The position numbers were made by a program, and so were the translations under genes. 64,000 nucleotides of DNA from Herbiconiux ginsengi. Lineage in GTDB: Bacteria; Actinomycetota; Actinomycetes; Actinomycetales; Microbacteriaceae. Shown here in pieces: positions 57,559 through 64,000 of the stretch. The notes under the pieces are model-generated. The model was not told where the DNA came from. It saw nothing but the letters and a program-made list of their open reading frames with translations, and did not search any database. The number at the start of each line of letters is the position of its first letter. Position 1 is the first letter of the stretch. Where the stretch lies: contig NZ_FNPZ01000001.1 of the NCBI RefSeq assembly GCF_900107435.1, forward strand, positions 468,960-532,959. Reading direction: 5' to 3'.

Positions 57559-58383
57559 TCATCGGGGGTCGGCGACGCTCGGGCCGTGGGGTACAGCGCC
57601 CGCTGCGTGGCGGCCGAGGCGGAACGCCGGGCCCGCCGCGAGACGGAAGTGCCGCAGCGCCCGGCCCCAGAACGTGAAGGGTCGCAGGCCACACGCACGG
57701 AGGGCCGGACCGTGGTCGAGGGCGACGACCGTGGCCGCACCCACCGCGACCATCCAGGCGGCCGCGACGGCGAGCATCCGCCCTACCGGCGACACCCCCT
57801 CGAAGCCCACGCGCAGCTGATCGATCTGGAAGCGGATGTGCTCCACCTCGTCGGTGAGCACCCGCTCCGCCACCCCGTGCACGACCGGATCGGGCGAGCC
57901 GTGCAGGGCGCCGAAGTACTCGAGCGCAACAGTCTCGGCGATCAGGAACAACGTGACCTCCGTGCGCAGCCCCATCAGGCGGCGCAGCACGACGAACACG
58001 GCATCCGACCAGTGCGCCGAGAGCGGCTCGACCCCGAACCGGTCGAGGGCGCGGGCGAACAGCGCCGAGTGCTTCTGCTCCTCCTGGACGAACAGCAGCA
58101 ATGCGGCGTCGTAGACCGCATCACCCTGCGCCGCCGCCTTCGACAGGAGACCCGCTCCCTCGCCGCGCTCGCCGAGCTCGAACCGCTGCAGCGACTGCGA
58201 GATCGCGACCCGGTCGGCGCTCGAGAGCGGCGATGACGAGGCCCACGGGATCTGCGCATCCAGCCGATCGTGCCGGGCGAGATTCGCCTCGAAATAGTCT
58301 CCCCACAGCGCGAAGGCGCTGCTGACCCCGCCGGTCTCCGCGGTCTCGTTCGTGCTCGTCTTCGACATCTCCTGCTGACGCAT
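57559..58383 (-). CDS. Ferritin-like di-iron protein (R2/AurF-like)
   Basis: A 274-aa all-helical protein with carboxylate-bridged di-iron ligands: Glu in LQRFELGERGE, LLFVQEEQKHSALFAR, LIAETVALEYFGALHG and VLTDEVEHIRFQ (E, ExxH, E, ExxH pattern). Similar proteins include ribonucleotide reductase R2-like oxidases and AurF N-oxygenases. A hydrophobic helix near residue 205 suggests membrane association. ATG 58383 follows GAGGAG. The function is not assignable. Confidence 0.82.
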   Translation of the reverse strand: MRQQEMSKTSTNETAETGGVSSAFALWGDYFEANLARHDRLDAQIPWASSSPLSSADRVAISQSLQRFELGERGEGAGLLSKAAAQGDAVYDAALLLFVQEEQKHSALFARALDRFGVEPLSAHWSDAVFVVLRRLMGLRTEVTLFLIAETVALEYFGALHGSPDPVVHGVAERVLTDEVEHIRFQIDQLRVGFEGVSPVGRMLAVAAAWMVAVGAATVVALDHGPALRACGLRPFTFWGRALRHFRLAAGPAFRLGRHAAGAVPHGPSVADPR

Positions 58384-58440
58384 CCTGACTCCTCTATTCG
58401 GCTCGCGCCAGTTGTCCCTGGCGCGTTCGAGGTGTTAACG

Positions 58441-58455
58441 TATCGAATAACGATA
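58441..58455. promoter_or_regulatory. Inverted-repeat operator candidate before DUF2975/Xre pair
   Basis: TATCG-AATAA-CGATA, perfect five-base arms with five-base spacer, and a further TCGATA half-site at 58470-58475. It lies 34 bp upstream of the DUF2975 ATG in an AT-rich promoter region; the Xre protein encoded downstream is the natural candidate binder. Confidence 0.5.
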
Positions 58456-58488
58456 TGAAACGCACGTTTTTCGATAAAGGGAGTTCTC

Positions 58489-58965
58489 ATGACACGACCG
58501 GTGCTCGTCGCGCTCCGCGTGCTGCTCATCGCGTTGCTCGCGGCGGCGATCGCCGCCCAGCTGTTCGCCCACTCAGTGGCCGAGTCGGCTCTCGCACCCA
58601 CGCCGGCCGTCGTGGTGACGGCCTTGGCGATCGCCGCGATCGTCTGCGTCGAGATCGTGATCGTGTGCGTCTGGATGCTGCTCGGCATGGTGCGCGACCA
58701 GCGCATCTTCGACGAGCACGGGCATTCCGACCGTTGGGTGAACGCCGCGATCGGCGCCCTCGCGACCGCCGCCGCGATCGGTGCGGCAACGCTGGTCTAC
58801 CTGCTGCTCGCGGGCGCGACCGAGACCCCCGCCGGCGTGACGATCGCGATCCTCGCGACGGTGACGGCGGGAGCCGGGGCGGCGCTCGCGCTGCTCGTGG
58901 TCGTCATGCGGCAACTGCTGCACACGGCCATTCAGCTGCACAGCGAACTCGCCGAGGTGGTCTGA
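58489..58965 (+). CDS. DUF2975 membrane protein
   Basis: A 158-aa protein with four hydrophobic helices (VALRVLLIALLAAAIAAQLFA; VVVTALAIAAIVCVEIVIVCVWMLLGMV; ATAAAIGAATLVYLLLAG; AAAL-type final helix) and the conserved cytoplasmic RDQRIFDEHGHSDRWVNAA loop of DUF2975. It is usually encoded with a small Xre repressor, as here (1-bp overlap). GAGTTCTC upstream is a weak ribosome site. Function is unknown. Confidence 0.85.
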   Translation: MTRPVLVALRVLLIALLAAAIAAQLFAHSVAESALAPTPAVVVTALAIAAIVCVEIVIVCVWMLLGMVRDQRIFDEHGHSDRWVNAAIGALATAAAIGAATLVYLLLAGATETPAGVTIAILATVTAGAGAALALLVVVMRQLLHTAIQLHSELAEVV

Positions 58966-59171
58966 TGGGCATCGTCATCAACCTCGACGTGGAGCTGGCG
59001 AAGAAGAAGATGTCGGTCACCGACCTCGCCGCGGCCATCGGCATCACGGTCGCGAACGTCTCGGTGCTGAAGAACGGGCGCGCGAAGGCGGTGCGGTTCA
59101 CCACGCTCGACGCCATCTGCGAGGTGCTCGGCTGCCAGCCGGGCGACATCCTGAGCTACGTGCCCGACTGA
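58965..59171 (+). CDS. Cro/C1 (Xre)-type small DNA-binding protein
   Basis: A 68-aa HTH_3 protein: INLDVELAKKKMSVTDLAAAIGITVANVSVLKNGRAKAVRFTTLDAICEVLGCQPGDIL, the YozG-like compact repressor that accompanies DUF2975 genes. Its ATG shares a base with the upstream TGA. It probably regulates the pair through TATCG-type sites. Confidence 0.92.
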   Translation: MGIVINLDVELAKKKMSVTDLAAAIGITVANVSVLKNGRAKAVRFTTLDAICEVLGCQPGDILSYVPD

Positions 59172-59174
59172 GGT

Positions 59175-59402
59175 CTAGGGGTTCTCGTCGTTCGCCACGG
59201 ACTCGATCCAGTCGACCCCCGCGTCCGAGAAGAAGAACCCCGAGGCATCCGATTCGCCGAACCACCAGGCGTCGGCGGAGATCGGGCCGGCCACTCGGAT
59301 GATGTCGTCTACGATCGCGGGCGGCACCGCGTCGCCGTTATTGTCGGCCAGCCACTCCCGCGTCGTGGGTGACAGCTTCGGCCACCATTCCTCGATCTCC
59401 AT
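59175..59402 (-). CDS. Small acidic protein of unknown function
   Basis: A 75-aa protein (MEIEEWWPKLSPTTREWL; PAIVDDIIRVAGPISADAWW; ending in SDAGVDWIESVANDEN). Rich in Trp and acidic residues with clear codon bias. GGGGGA precedes ATG 59402. It resembles small uncharacterised actinobacterial cytosolic proteins; no role can be given. Confidence 0.7.
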   Translation of the reverse strand: MEIEEWWPKLSPTTREWLADNNGDAVPPAIVDDIIRVAGPISADAWWFGESDASGFFFSDAGVDWIESVANDENP

Positions 59403-59515
59403 GGTGGCAGTATCCCCCTCCCGCGGCAGGGTGGCCAGGTTGTCGAGCAGATTCGCCCAGCCGGGTTCGAGCGTCTGGTCACCGCGTGACTTCTCGACAG
59501 CCGTAGCCTGGAAGC

Positions 59516-60520
59516 ATGAGCACGATCGCGCATCCGACCGCCACCTACGACCACGCGCTGCGCGTCGCCCCGGCCTGGTGGCGCGGGGCGCTCGCGATCC
59601 TCTCACTCGTGGCGGCGTATTTCCTGGTCTCGTTCCTCTTCAGCATCGTGGCCCTGGCGATCGACCTGGCGACCGGCCAGTACGGCTTCGACGATCTGGC
59701 CACCGGCTCGCTCACCTTCACCCCGGCGCTCATGCTGGCCAACAACCTCGCCCTCGCCGCGATGTGGCCGATCGCGATGGTGCTGCAATGGGCCTTCTTC
59801 GGCGTGCGGCCGCGCTGGCTGTCGTCGGTGGTGGGACGTTTCCGCTGGCGGTGGCTCGGACGGCTGGCGCTCGTGATCGTGCCGGTGTGGATCGTGTACG
59901 TGGGTGTCTCTCTGCTGCTCGGCCCGCTCGATCCGATCGATCTCTCCGGATCGGTGATCGCGATGGTGCTGATCGTGCTGCTCACGACTCCGCTGCAGTC
60001 GGCGGGCGAGGAGTTCGGGGCGCGCGGACTCATCCAGCGTTCCGTCGGCTCCTGGTTCGGCAGCCCGATCGCGGCCTTCGTGGTGGGCACCGTCGTGTCG
60101 GGCGCGCTGTTCTCGGCGGCACACGCGGCCGCCGATCCGTGGCTCATCGCCTACTATTTCGTGTTCGGCGCCTCTGCATCGTTCGCGGCCCGGGGCACCG
60201 GCGGGCTCGAGGCCCCGGTGCTCGTGCACGCCACCAACAACGTGCTGCTGCTCGTGCCGACCGCTCTCATGGGCCAGACCGACCAGGTGTTCGAGCGCGG
60301 CGAGGGCGCCGGCAGCCCCTTCCTGCTGCTGCCGATGGGCCTCTGCGTGGGAGCCGCGCTGTTCAGCACCTGGTGGGGGCGGCGGGCGGGCGTGGTGACC
60401 ACGGCTCCGTATCCGCCGTCGCGGGCGACGCGGGTCGTCTCGGGGCCACCGGAGGGCGGATTCGGCGGGCCCGCCGAGTGGGACGGCGGTCAGACCGCCC
60501 CGGCCGTCGACGCGAGATAG
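59516..60520 (+). CDS. CPBP-family intramembrane metalloprotease
   Basis: A 334-aa polytopic protein with eight hydrophobic helices. The Abi/CPBP motifs are present: SAGEEFGARGLIQR (EExxxR), FSAAHAAADPW (FxxxH) and VHATNN (HxxN). Bacterial members process prenylated peptides or act in bacteriocin immunity. A Gly/Pro-rich C-terminal tail of 60 residues follows the last helix. Confidence 0.9.
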   Translation: MSTIAHPTATYDHALRVAPAWWRGALAILSLVAAYFLVSFLFSIVALAIDLATGQYGFDDLATGSLTFTPALMLANNLALAAMWPIAMVLQWAFFGVRPRWLSSVVGRFRWRWLGRLALVIVPVWIVYVGVSLLLGPLDPIDLSGSVIAMVLIVLLTTPLQSAGEEFGARGLIQRSVGSWFGSPIAAFVVGTVVSGALFSAAHAAADPWLIAYYFVFGASASFAARGTGGLEAPVLVHATNNVLLLVPTALMGQTDQVFERGEGAGSPFLLLPMGLCVGAALFSTWWGRRAGVVTTAPYPPSRATRVVSGPPEGGFGGPAEWDGGQTAPAVDAR

Positions 60521-60665
60521 GCACCGCCTCCGCGGCCGGCCCCGGTCGCTGAGGTGGAGTGCACGCGGCATCCGATCGCTCGCCGCGTCACAACCGGCGG
60601 ACCGGCCCGGTCGTAGCTGGGGAACGGACATTCTCACGCTCCCCAGCGAACGAAAGGCAACTCTC

Positions 60666-62162
60666 ATGAAGATCGTGGTCATCGGCGGCACCGGACTCAT
60701 CGGCGGCAACCTGGTCGAACGACTCCGCCAGGCCGGACACGAAGCCGTGCCGGCCTCCCCCTCCACCGGCGTCGACACCATCACCGGCGCGGGCCTCGCG
60801 GAGGTGCTGCGCGGCGCCGACGTCGTGGTCGACATCCCGAACTCCCCGTCGTTCGACGATGCGCCGGTGCTGGAGTTCTTCCAGACCTCCACCCGCAACA
60901 TCGTCGAGGCGGCCACGGCAGCGGGCGTGCGGCACCACGTCGTGCTCTCGATCGTGGGCGCCGACCGGATGCCCGACATCGGCTACATGCGGGCGAAGGT
61001 CGCGCAGGAGCAGATCGCCTCGGCCGGTCCGAACCCCTTCAGTATCGTGCGCGCCACGCAGTTCTTCGAGTTCATCCCGGCCCTTGCGGAAGGCGGCGCC
61101 GACGGTGACGTCATCCGGCTCTCCTCGGTGCTGATGCAGCCGATCGCCGCCGACGACGTGTCAGCCGCCCTCGCCGTCGTCGCGACGGGAGAGCCGCTGA
61201 ACGGCGTGATCGAACTGGCCGGTCCCGAGCCGCTGCGCCTCGCGGAACTCGGCACCCGCGTGCTCGCGGCCAAGGGCGACCCGCGCACAGTTGTCGTGGC
61301 CGACGAGACCGGCTACTTCGGCGGCACCGTCACCGACGAGTCGCTCACCCCGGGGAACGACCCTCGCGTGACCGTGCAACAGTACGGGCCGACGCGGTTC
61401 GCCGACTGGCTGGCGGCGTCGTTCGGCGGCACGGATGCCGCACCGAAGCCGAAGCCGACCGTCGTGCTGGTGCACGGCGCCTTCGCCGAGTCGGCCAGCT
61501 GGAACGGTGTCATCCGCATCCTGCACGAGAACGGGATCACCTCCGTCGCCGTGGCCAATCCGCTCCGCAGCCTCGCGGGCGACGCCGCCTACCTCCGCGA
61601 CGTGATCGCCGGCATCGACGGCCCTGTGGTGCTCGCCGGGCATTCCTACGCCGGCATGGTGATCACGGAGGCCGCCGCCGGCAACGACTCCGTCACCGCC
61701 CTGGTCTACGCGGCGGGGTTCGTGCCGAAGCAGGGCGAGAGCGCCTTCGACCTCTCCACCAGCGCCCCCGGCAGCACGCTCGGCGATGCGCTGGTCGCCT
61801 ACCCGGTGTCGTCGGGCGGCGACGAGTTCGCCATCCGCCGCGACCTCTTCCACCACCAGTTCGCGGCCGACGTGCCGGCCCAGGAGGCGGGACTCATGGC
61901 GGCGACCCAGCGTCCGGTGACGCAGGCGGCACTGTCCGACAGCCTGGTCACGGATGCGCCGGCCTGGACCACCACGCCGGCCTGGTTCGTGTTCGGCGAC
62001 CAGGACCTCAACATCCCGGTGGCCGTGCACCGCGCCGGGGCGGAACGCGCCGCATCGCGCGGCACGCGCGAGGTCGCCGGAGCATCGCACGCCATCGGCG
62101 TGTCGCAGCCCGAGGCTGTCGCCGCCACCATCCTCGACGCGATCGCCGCCGTCTCGGAGTAG
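60666..62162 (+). CDS. Fusion of NmrA-like NAD(P)-binding domain and alpha/beta hydrolase
   Basis: A 498-aa two-domain protein. Residues 1-255: atypical SDR/NmrA Rossmann domain with IVVIGGTGLIGGNLVERL, DVVVDIPNSPSFDD and QPIAADDVSAALAVV. Residues 266-498: alpha/beta hydrolase with VVLVHGAFAESASWNG, the nucleophile elbow VLAGHSYAGMVI, Asp in WFVFGDQDLNIP and His in GASHAIG. Both domains are complete and joined by a short PKPKP linker without a frameshift. Such fusions may couple a redox step with ester or lactone hydrolysis. Confidence 0.88.
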   Translation: MKIVVIGGTGLIGGNLVERLRQAGHEAVPASPSTGVDTITGAGLAEVLRGADVVVDIPNSPSFDDAPVLEFFQTSTRNIVEAATAAGVRHHVVLSIVGADRMPDIGYMRAKVAQEQIASAGPNPFSIVRATQFFEFIPALAEGGADGDVIRLSSVLMQPIAADDVSAALAVVATGEPLNGVIELAGPEPLRLAELGTRVLAAKGDPRTVVVADETGYFGGTVTDESLTPGNDPRVTVQQYGPTRFADWLAASFGGTDAAPKPKPTVVLVHGAFAESASWNGVIRILHENGITSVAVANPLRSLAGDAAYLRDVIAGIDGPVVLAGHSYAGMVITEAAAGNDSVTALVYAAGFVPKQGESAFDLSTSAPGSTLGDALVAYPVSSGGDEFAIRRDLFHHQFAADVPAQEAGLMAATQRPVTQAALSDSLVTDAPAWTTTPAWFVFGDQDLNIPVAVHRAGAERAASRGTREVAGASHAIGVSQPEAVAATILDAIAAVSE

Positions 62163-62216
62163 GCCGCGCGTCGGCAACCGCAGCCTCCGCGCCCCGAGGC
62201 GCGTACGCTGGAGGGG

Positions 62217-62294
62217 TGAGCATCCACCTTTCCACCGCTACGCCCTCGGGGCGATCGGAGGTCGTCGGCGCGTCGTCCGCCGACATCAGATAGT
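62217..62294 (+). CDS. Possible leaderless 25-codon ORF
   Basis: GTG at 62217, directly preceded by TACGCTGGAGGG (a -10-like TACGCT 6 bp before the GTG, or a ribosome site overlapping it), opens a 25-codon frame ending at TAG. It lies upstream of the FBP-domain gene and could be a regulatory upstream peptide or the stub of a lost gene. Evidence is limited to the start region. Confidence 0.25.
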
Positions 62295-62379
62295 CGCCAG
62301 CACCTCGATTTCTTTTTTCTCCGCCCGCGATGCGCGTCGTTGCGACGTGCCGGTGCGGGCCGAATCGATTGGCGACATC

Positions 62380-62871
62380 ATGCTCCCCTTGAGTGACAGC
62401 ACTATCCGCGCGTCGTTCGTGAATGCGACGCGCAAAGAACTGAACGACCTCGCCCTGCCCACCGGTCTCGACGAGATCGACTGGACCAAGCTCGACTACC
62501 TCGGCTGGCGCGACCGCAAGAATCCGCGCCGCGCCTTCGTGGTGATTCCGGTCGACGGCTCGCCCGTGGGTGTCATGCTGCGGCAGGCCGAGGCCACGCC
62601 GCGCACCCGCGCGCAATGCTCCTGGTGCCGCGACGTGCACCTGCCGAACGACGTCGTGTTCTTCAGCGCCCGGCGCTCGGGCGCGGGTGGGCGCAACGGC
62701 AACACGGTCGGCACCCTCGTCTGCGCCGAGTTCGAGTGCTCGGCGAACGTGCGCAAGACGCCGCCGGTGGCCTACATCGGCTTCGACGTCGACGCGGCGC
62801 GTTCGGAGCGGATCGAGAGTCTGCGGATGCGCGCGGCCGGATTCGCGGCCGAGGTGCTGCAGGGCGACTGA
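62380..62871 (+). CDS. FBP-type zinc-finger protein (elongation-factor-G-binding C-terminal fold)
   Basis: A 163-aa protein. An N-terminal helical segment (SDSTIRASFVNATRKELNDLALP) precedes a treble-clef zinc finger with Cys80/Cys83 (AQCSWCRDVHLPND) and Cys125/Cys130 (VCAEFECSANVRKT). This is the C-terminal domain of FusB/FBP proteins, which bind EF-G and can give fusidic-acid tolerance; actinobacterial homologues are uncharacterised. The start is tentative, with no clear ribosome site before ATG 62380. Confidence 0.85.
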   Translation: MLPLSDSTIRASFVNATRKELNDLALPTGLDEIDWTKLDYLGWRDRKNPRRAFVVIPVDGSPVGVMLRQAEATPRTRAQCSWCRDVHLPNDVVFFSARRSGAGGRNGNTVGTLVCAEFECSANVRKTPPVAYIGFDVDAARSERIESLRMRAAGFAAEVLQGD

Positions 62872-62959
62872 GCGCGGAGTTCTCCACAGGCGGGAATTCC
62901 CGTCCACAGATCCCCCCGCCGCGCCCACCGGTGGGGCCGCCAGGAGGCACGATGGAGGC

Positions 62960-63733
62960 ATGACCACGTCACCCGTCACCGTCCAGCTGATCGGCGGCCC
63001 CACGGCCCTCATCGAGATCGGCGGGATGCGCATCCTCACCGATCCGACGTTCAGCCCGCCCGGGCCGCAGCCTTCGGGGGCGTCGACGCTCACGAAACTC
63101 GTGGGGCCCGCTCGCACGGCCGACGACGTGGGGGTGGTCGACGCGGTGCTGCTCTCGCACGACCAGCACGCCGACAATCTCGACGAGGCCGGTCGCGCCT
63201 ACCTCCCCTCGGTGCCGGTCGTCGTCACCACCCAGGCGGCGGCCGAGCGGCTGGGCGGCACCGCGGTGGGGCTGGGGCCGTGGACGCACACGGAGCTCTC
63301 CCGCCCCGACGGCGGCGTGTTGCGCGTGGTGGCCGTGCCCGCCATCCACGGGCCCGACGGCATGGAGGCGTCGTCGGGGCCGGTGATCGGTTTCGTGCTG
63401 CACGGCGACGGCCTGCCCACCACCTACGTCAGCGGTGACAACGCGTCGCTGCGGGTGGTGGAAGAGGTGGCGCACCATCTCGGTCCAGTGGAGATCGCGG
63501 TGCTCTTCGGTGGCGGGGCCCGGGTCGCGCGGCTCGACGCCTATCTCACGCTCACCAGCCCGCAGGTGGCACGGGCGGCGGGCATCCTCGGCACGCGAGC
63601 GGTGGTACCGGTGCACAGCGAGGGCTGGGCGCACTTCACCCAGTCGCAGGCCTCCTTGGCGGCGGCCTTCGAGTCGGAGGGGCTCAGCGACCGTTTGGTG
63701 CTGCTGGCGCCCGGTGAGTCCCGCACCCTGTAG
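62960..63733 (+). CDS. MBL-fold metallo-hydrolase (UlaG-like)
   Basis: A 257-aa metallo-beta-lactamase-fold protein. VQLIGGPTALIEIGGMRILTDPTFSPPG opens the fold, with metal ligands in LLSHDQHADNLDEAG (HxxHxDN variant), His in VPAIHGPDG, Asp in TYVSGDNAS and His in VVPVHSEGWAHF. This set matches L-ascorbate-6-phosphate lactonase-like hydrolases. GGAGGC lies upstream of the ATG. Confidence 0.88.
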   Translation: MTTSPVTVQLIGGPTALIEIGGMRILTDPTFSPPGPQPSGASTLTKLVGPARTADDVGVVDAVLLSHDQHADNLDEAGRAYLPSVPVVVTTQAAAERLGGTAVGLGPWTHTELSRPDGGVLRVVAVPAIHGPDGMEASSGPVIGFVLHGDGLPTTYVSGDNASLRVVEEVAHHLGPVEIAVLFGGGARVARLDAYLTLTSPQVARAAGILGTRAVVPVHSEGWAHFTQSQASLAAAFESEGLSDRLVLLAPGESRTL

Positions 63734-63756
63734 CCGGCCGGATCACGGCGCACTGC

Positions 63757-64000
63757 TCAGGAAGCGGGTGGTGGAGCGGCGAGGGCTCGGAGCTCTGCGA
63801 GGGTGTCGCGGACGCAGGAGGCGAAGGGCACAGACGCGGGGTTGAAGACCCAGCGCTCGAAGGCGAGCCGGAAGACGGCGACACCGGCCTGCGCCGCCAC
63901 GCCCGCAGCGGGCGCAGGCACGCCGCGCGCCCGGAGCGCTGCCGTCACGGCGGCGGCGAGGTGCGCCATCTTGAGCAGCTCGCGCTCCTGCAGGCTCGGA
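63757..64000 (-). CDS. TetR-family regulator, C-terminal part (5' end outside window)
   Basis: The visible 81 residues are the end of a TetR/AcrR protein: PSLQERELLKMAHLAAAVTAALRARGVPAPAAGVAAQAGVAVFRLAFERWV. The ER-LL-K--LAAAVTAAL-RGV and GVAVF-LAF-RW pattern is common in the C-terminal domain of MftR-like TetR proteins. The DNA-binding domain lies beyond position 64000. It converges with the MBL hydrolase, which it may regulate (inference). Confidence 0.78.
   Translation of the reverse strand, partial: PSLQERELLKMAHLAAAVTAALRARGVPAPAAGVAAQAGVAVFRLAFERWVFNPASVPFASCVRDTLAELRALAAPPPAS

Noticed and set aside
1-64000. CRISPR arrays, rRNA, tRNA and complete insertion sequences
   Set aside because: No regularly spaced direct repeats, no T-loop/CCA cloverleaf pattern and no transposase motif was seen on either strand; a tRNA or ncRNA covariance search could still find short RNAs missed by eye.

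Overview
The window is high-GC, densely coded actinobacterial DNA. Frequent GTG/TTG starts, ATGA/GTGA stop-start overlaps, the DUF3090/SCO1664/phosphomutase trio, DUF3817, a WS/DGAT acyltransferase and an FHA-FtsK ATPase with WXG100-type proteins all fit Actinomycetota. The overall style suggests a soil- or plant-associated member of Microbacteriaceae; the genus cannot be fixed from the sequence. No rRNA, tRNA or CRISPR array was seen.

Layout. 1-7.5 kb: a NarL-type two-component pair, a DedA protein, LysE-type and LtrA membrane proteins, an NTF2-like protein, a CDF metal transporter and an MFS transporter. 7.5-21.8 kb: a deoxyhexose/mannose glycan-use locus. It holds two GH29 alpha-L-fucosidases, a complete carbohydrate ABC importer without its ATPase, an aldo-keto reductase and an enolase-superfamily dehydratase that fit oxidative L-fucose catabolism, a GntR/FCD regulator, and a divergent GH38 alpha-mannosidase coupled to a class-V PLP enzyme. 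One operator-like palindrome (TTTCCTATAGG core) occurs twice, 20 bp apart, in the divergent promoter region and once before the other fucosidase. 21.8-23.8 kb: a decay zone with a DUF3253 pseudogene, an SDR remnant and a VapBC pair with a palindromic promoter. 24-31 kb: an ECF sigma factor with a putative anti-sigma partner, WS/DGAT, a TerC manganese-exporter-type gene preceded by a clear yybP-ykoY (Mn2+) riboswitch, and the conserved trio. 31.2-33.6 kb: an AT-richer inserted segment with two related membrane proteins of unknown function.

33.6-48.5 kb: a VWA/MoxR pair, a lipoprotein and, on the plus strand, a tightly coupled nine-gene cluster. The cluster runs membrane protein, Ser/Thr kinase, ubiquitin-like/FHA/FtsK ATPase (EssC-like), two WXG100-type small proteins, a large membrane-spanning helical protein, two Mog1/PsbP-like proteins and a small membrane protein. 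It reads as a reduced, non-canonical type VII secretion-like system lacking EccB, EccD, EccE and MycP, and it is the strongest candidate here for an undescribed system.

48.5-64 kb: alpha/beta hydrolases, a 5'-3' exonuclease, a Phd/ParE toxin-antitoxin pair with a perfect palindrome and an apparently leaderless start, a dGTPase-like HD protein, a LysR DNA-binding domain fused to a basic tail, and a DUF559 nuclease bracketed by copies of a 16-bp repeat. Then follow an LLM flavin monooxygenase, a ferritin-like protein, a DUF2975/Xre pair, a CPBP protease, an NmrA-hydrolase fusion, an FBP zinc-finger protein, an MBL hydrolase and the end of a TetR gene cut by the window edge. Several intergenic regions carry long hairpins of similar architecture.
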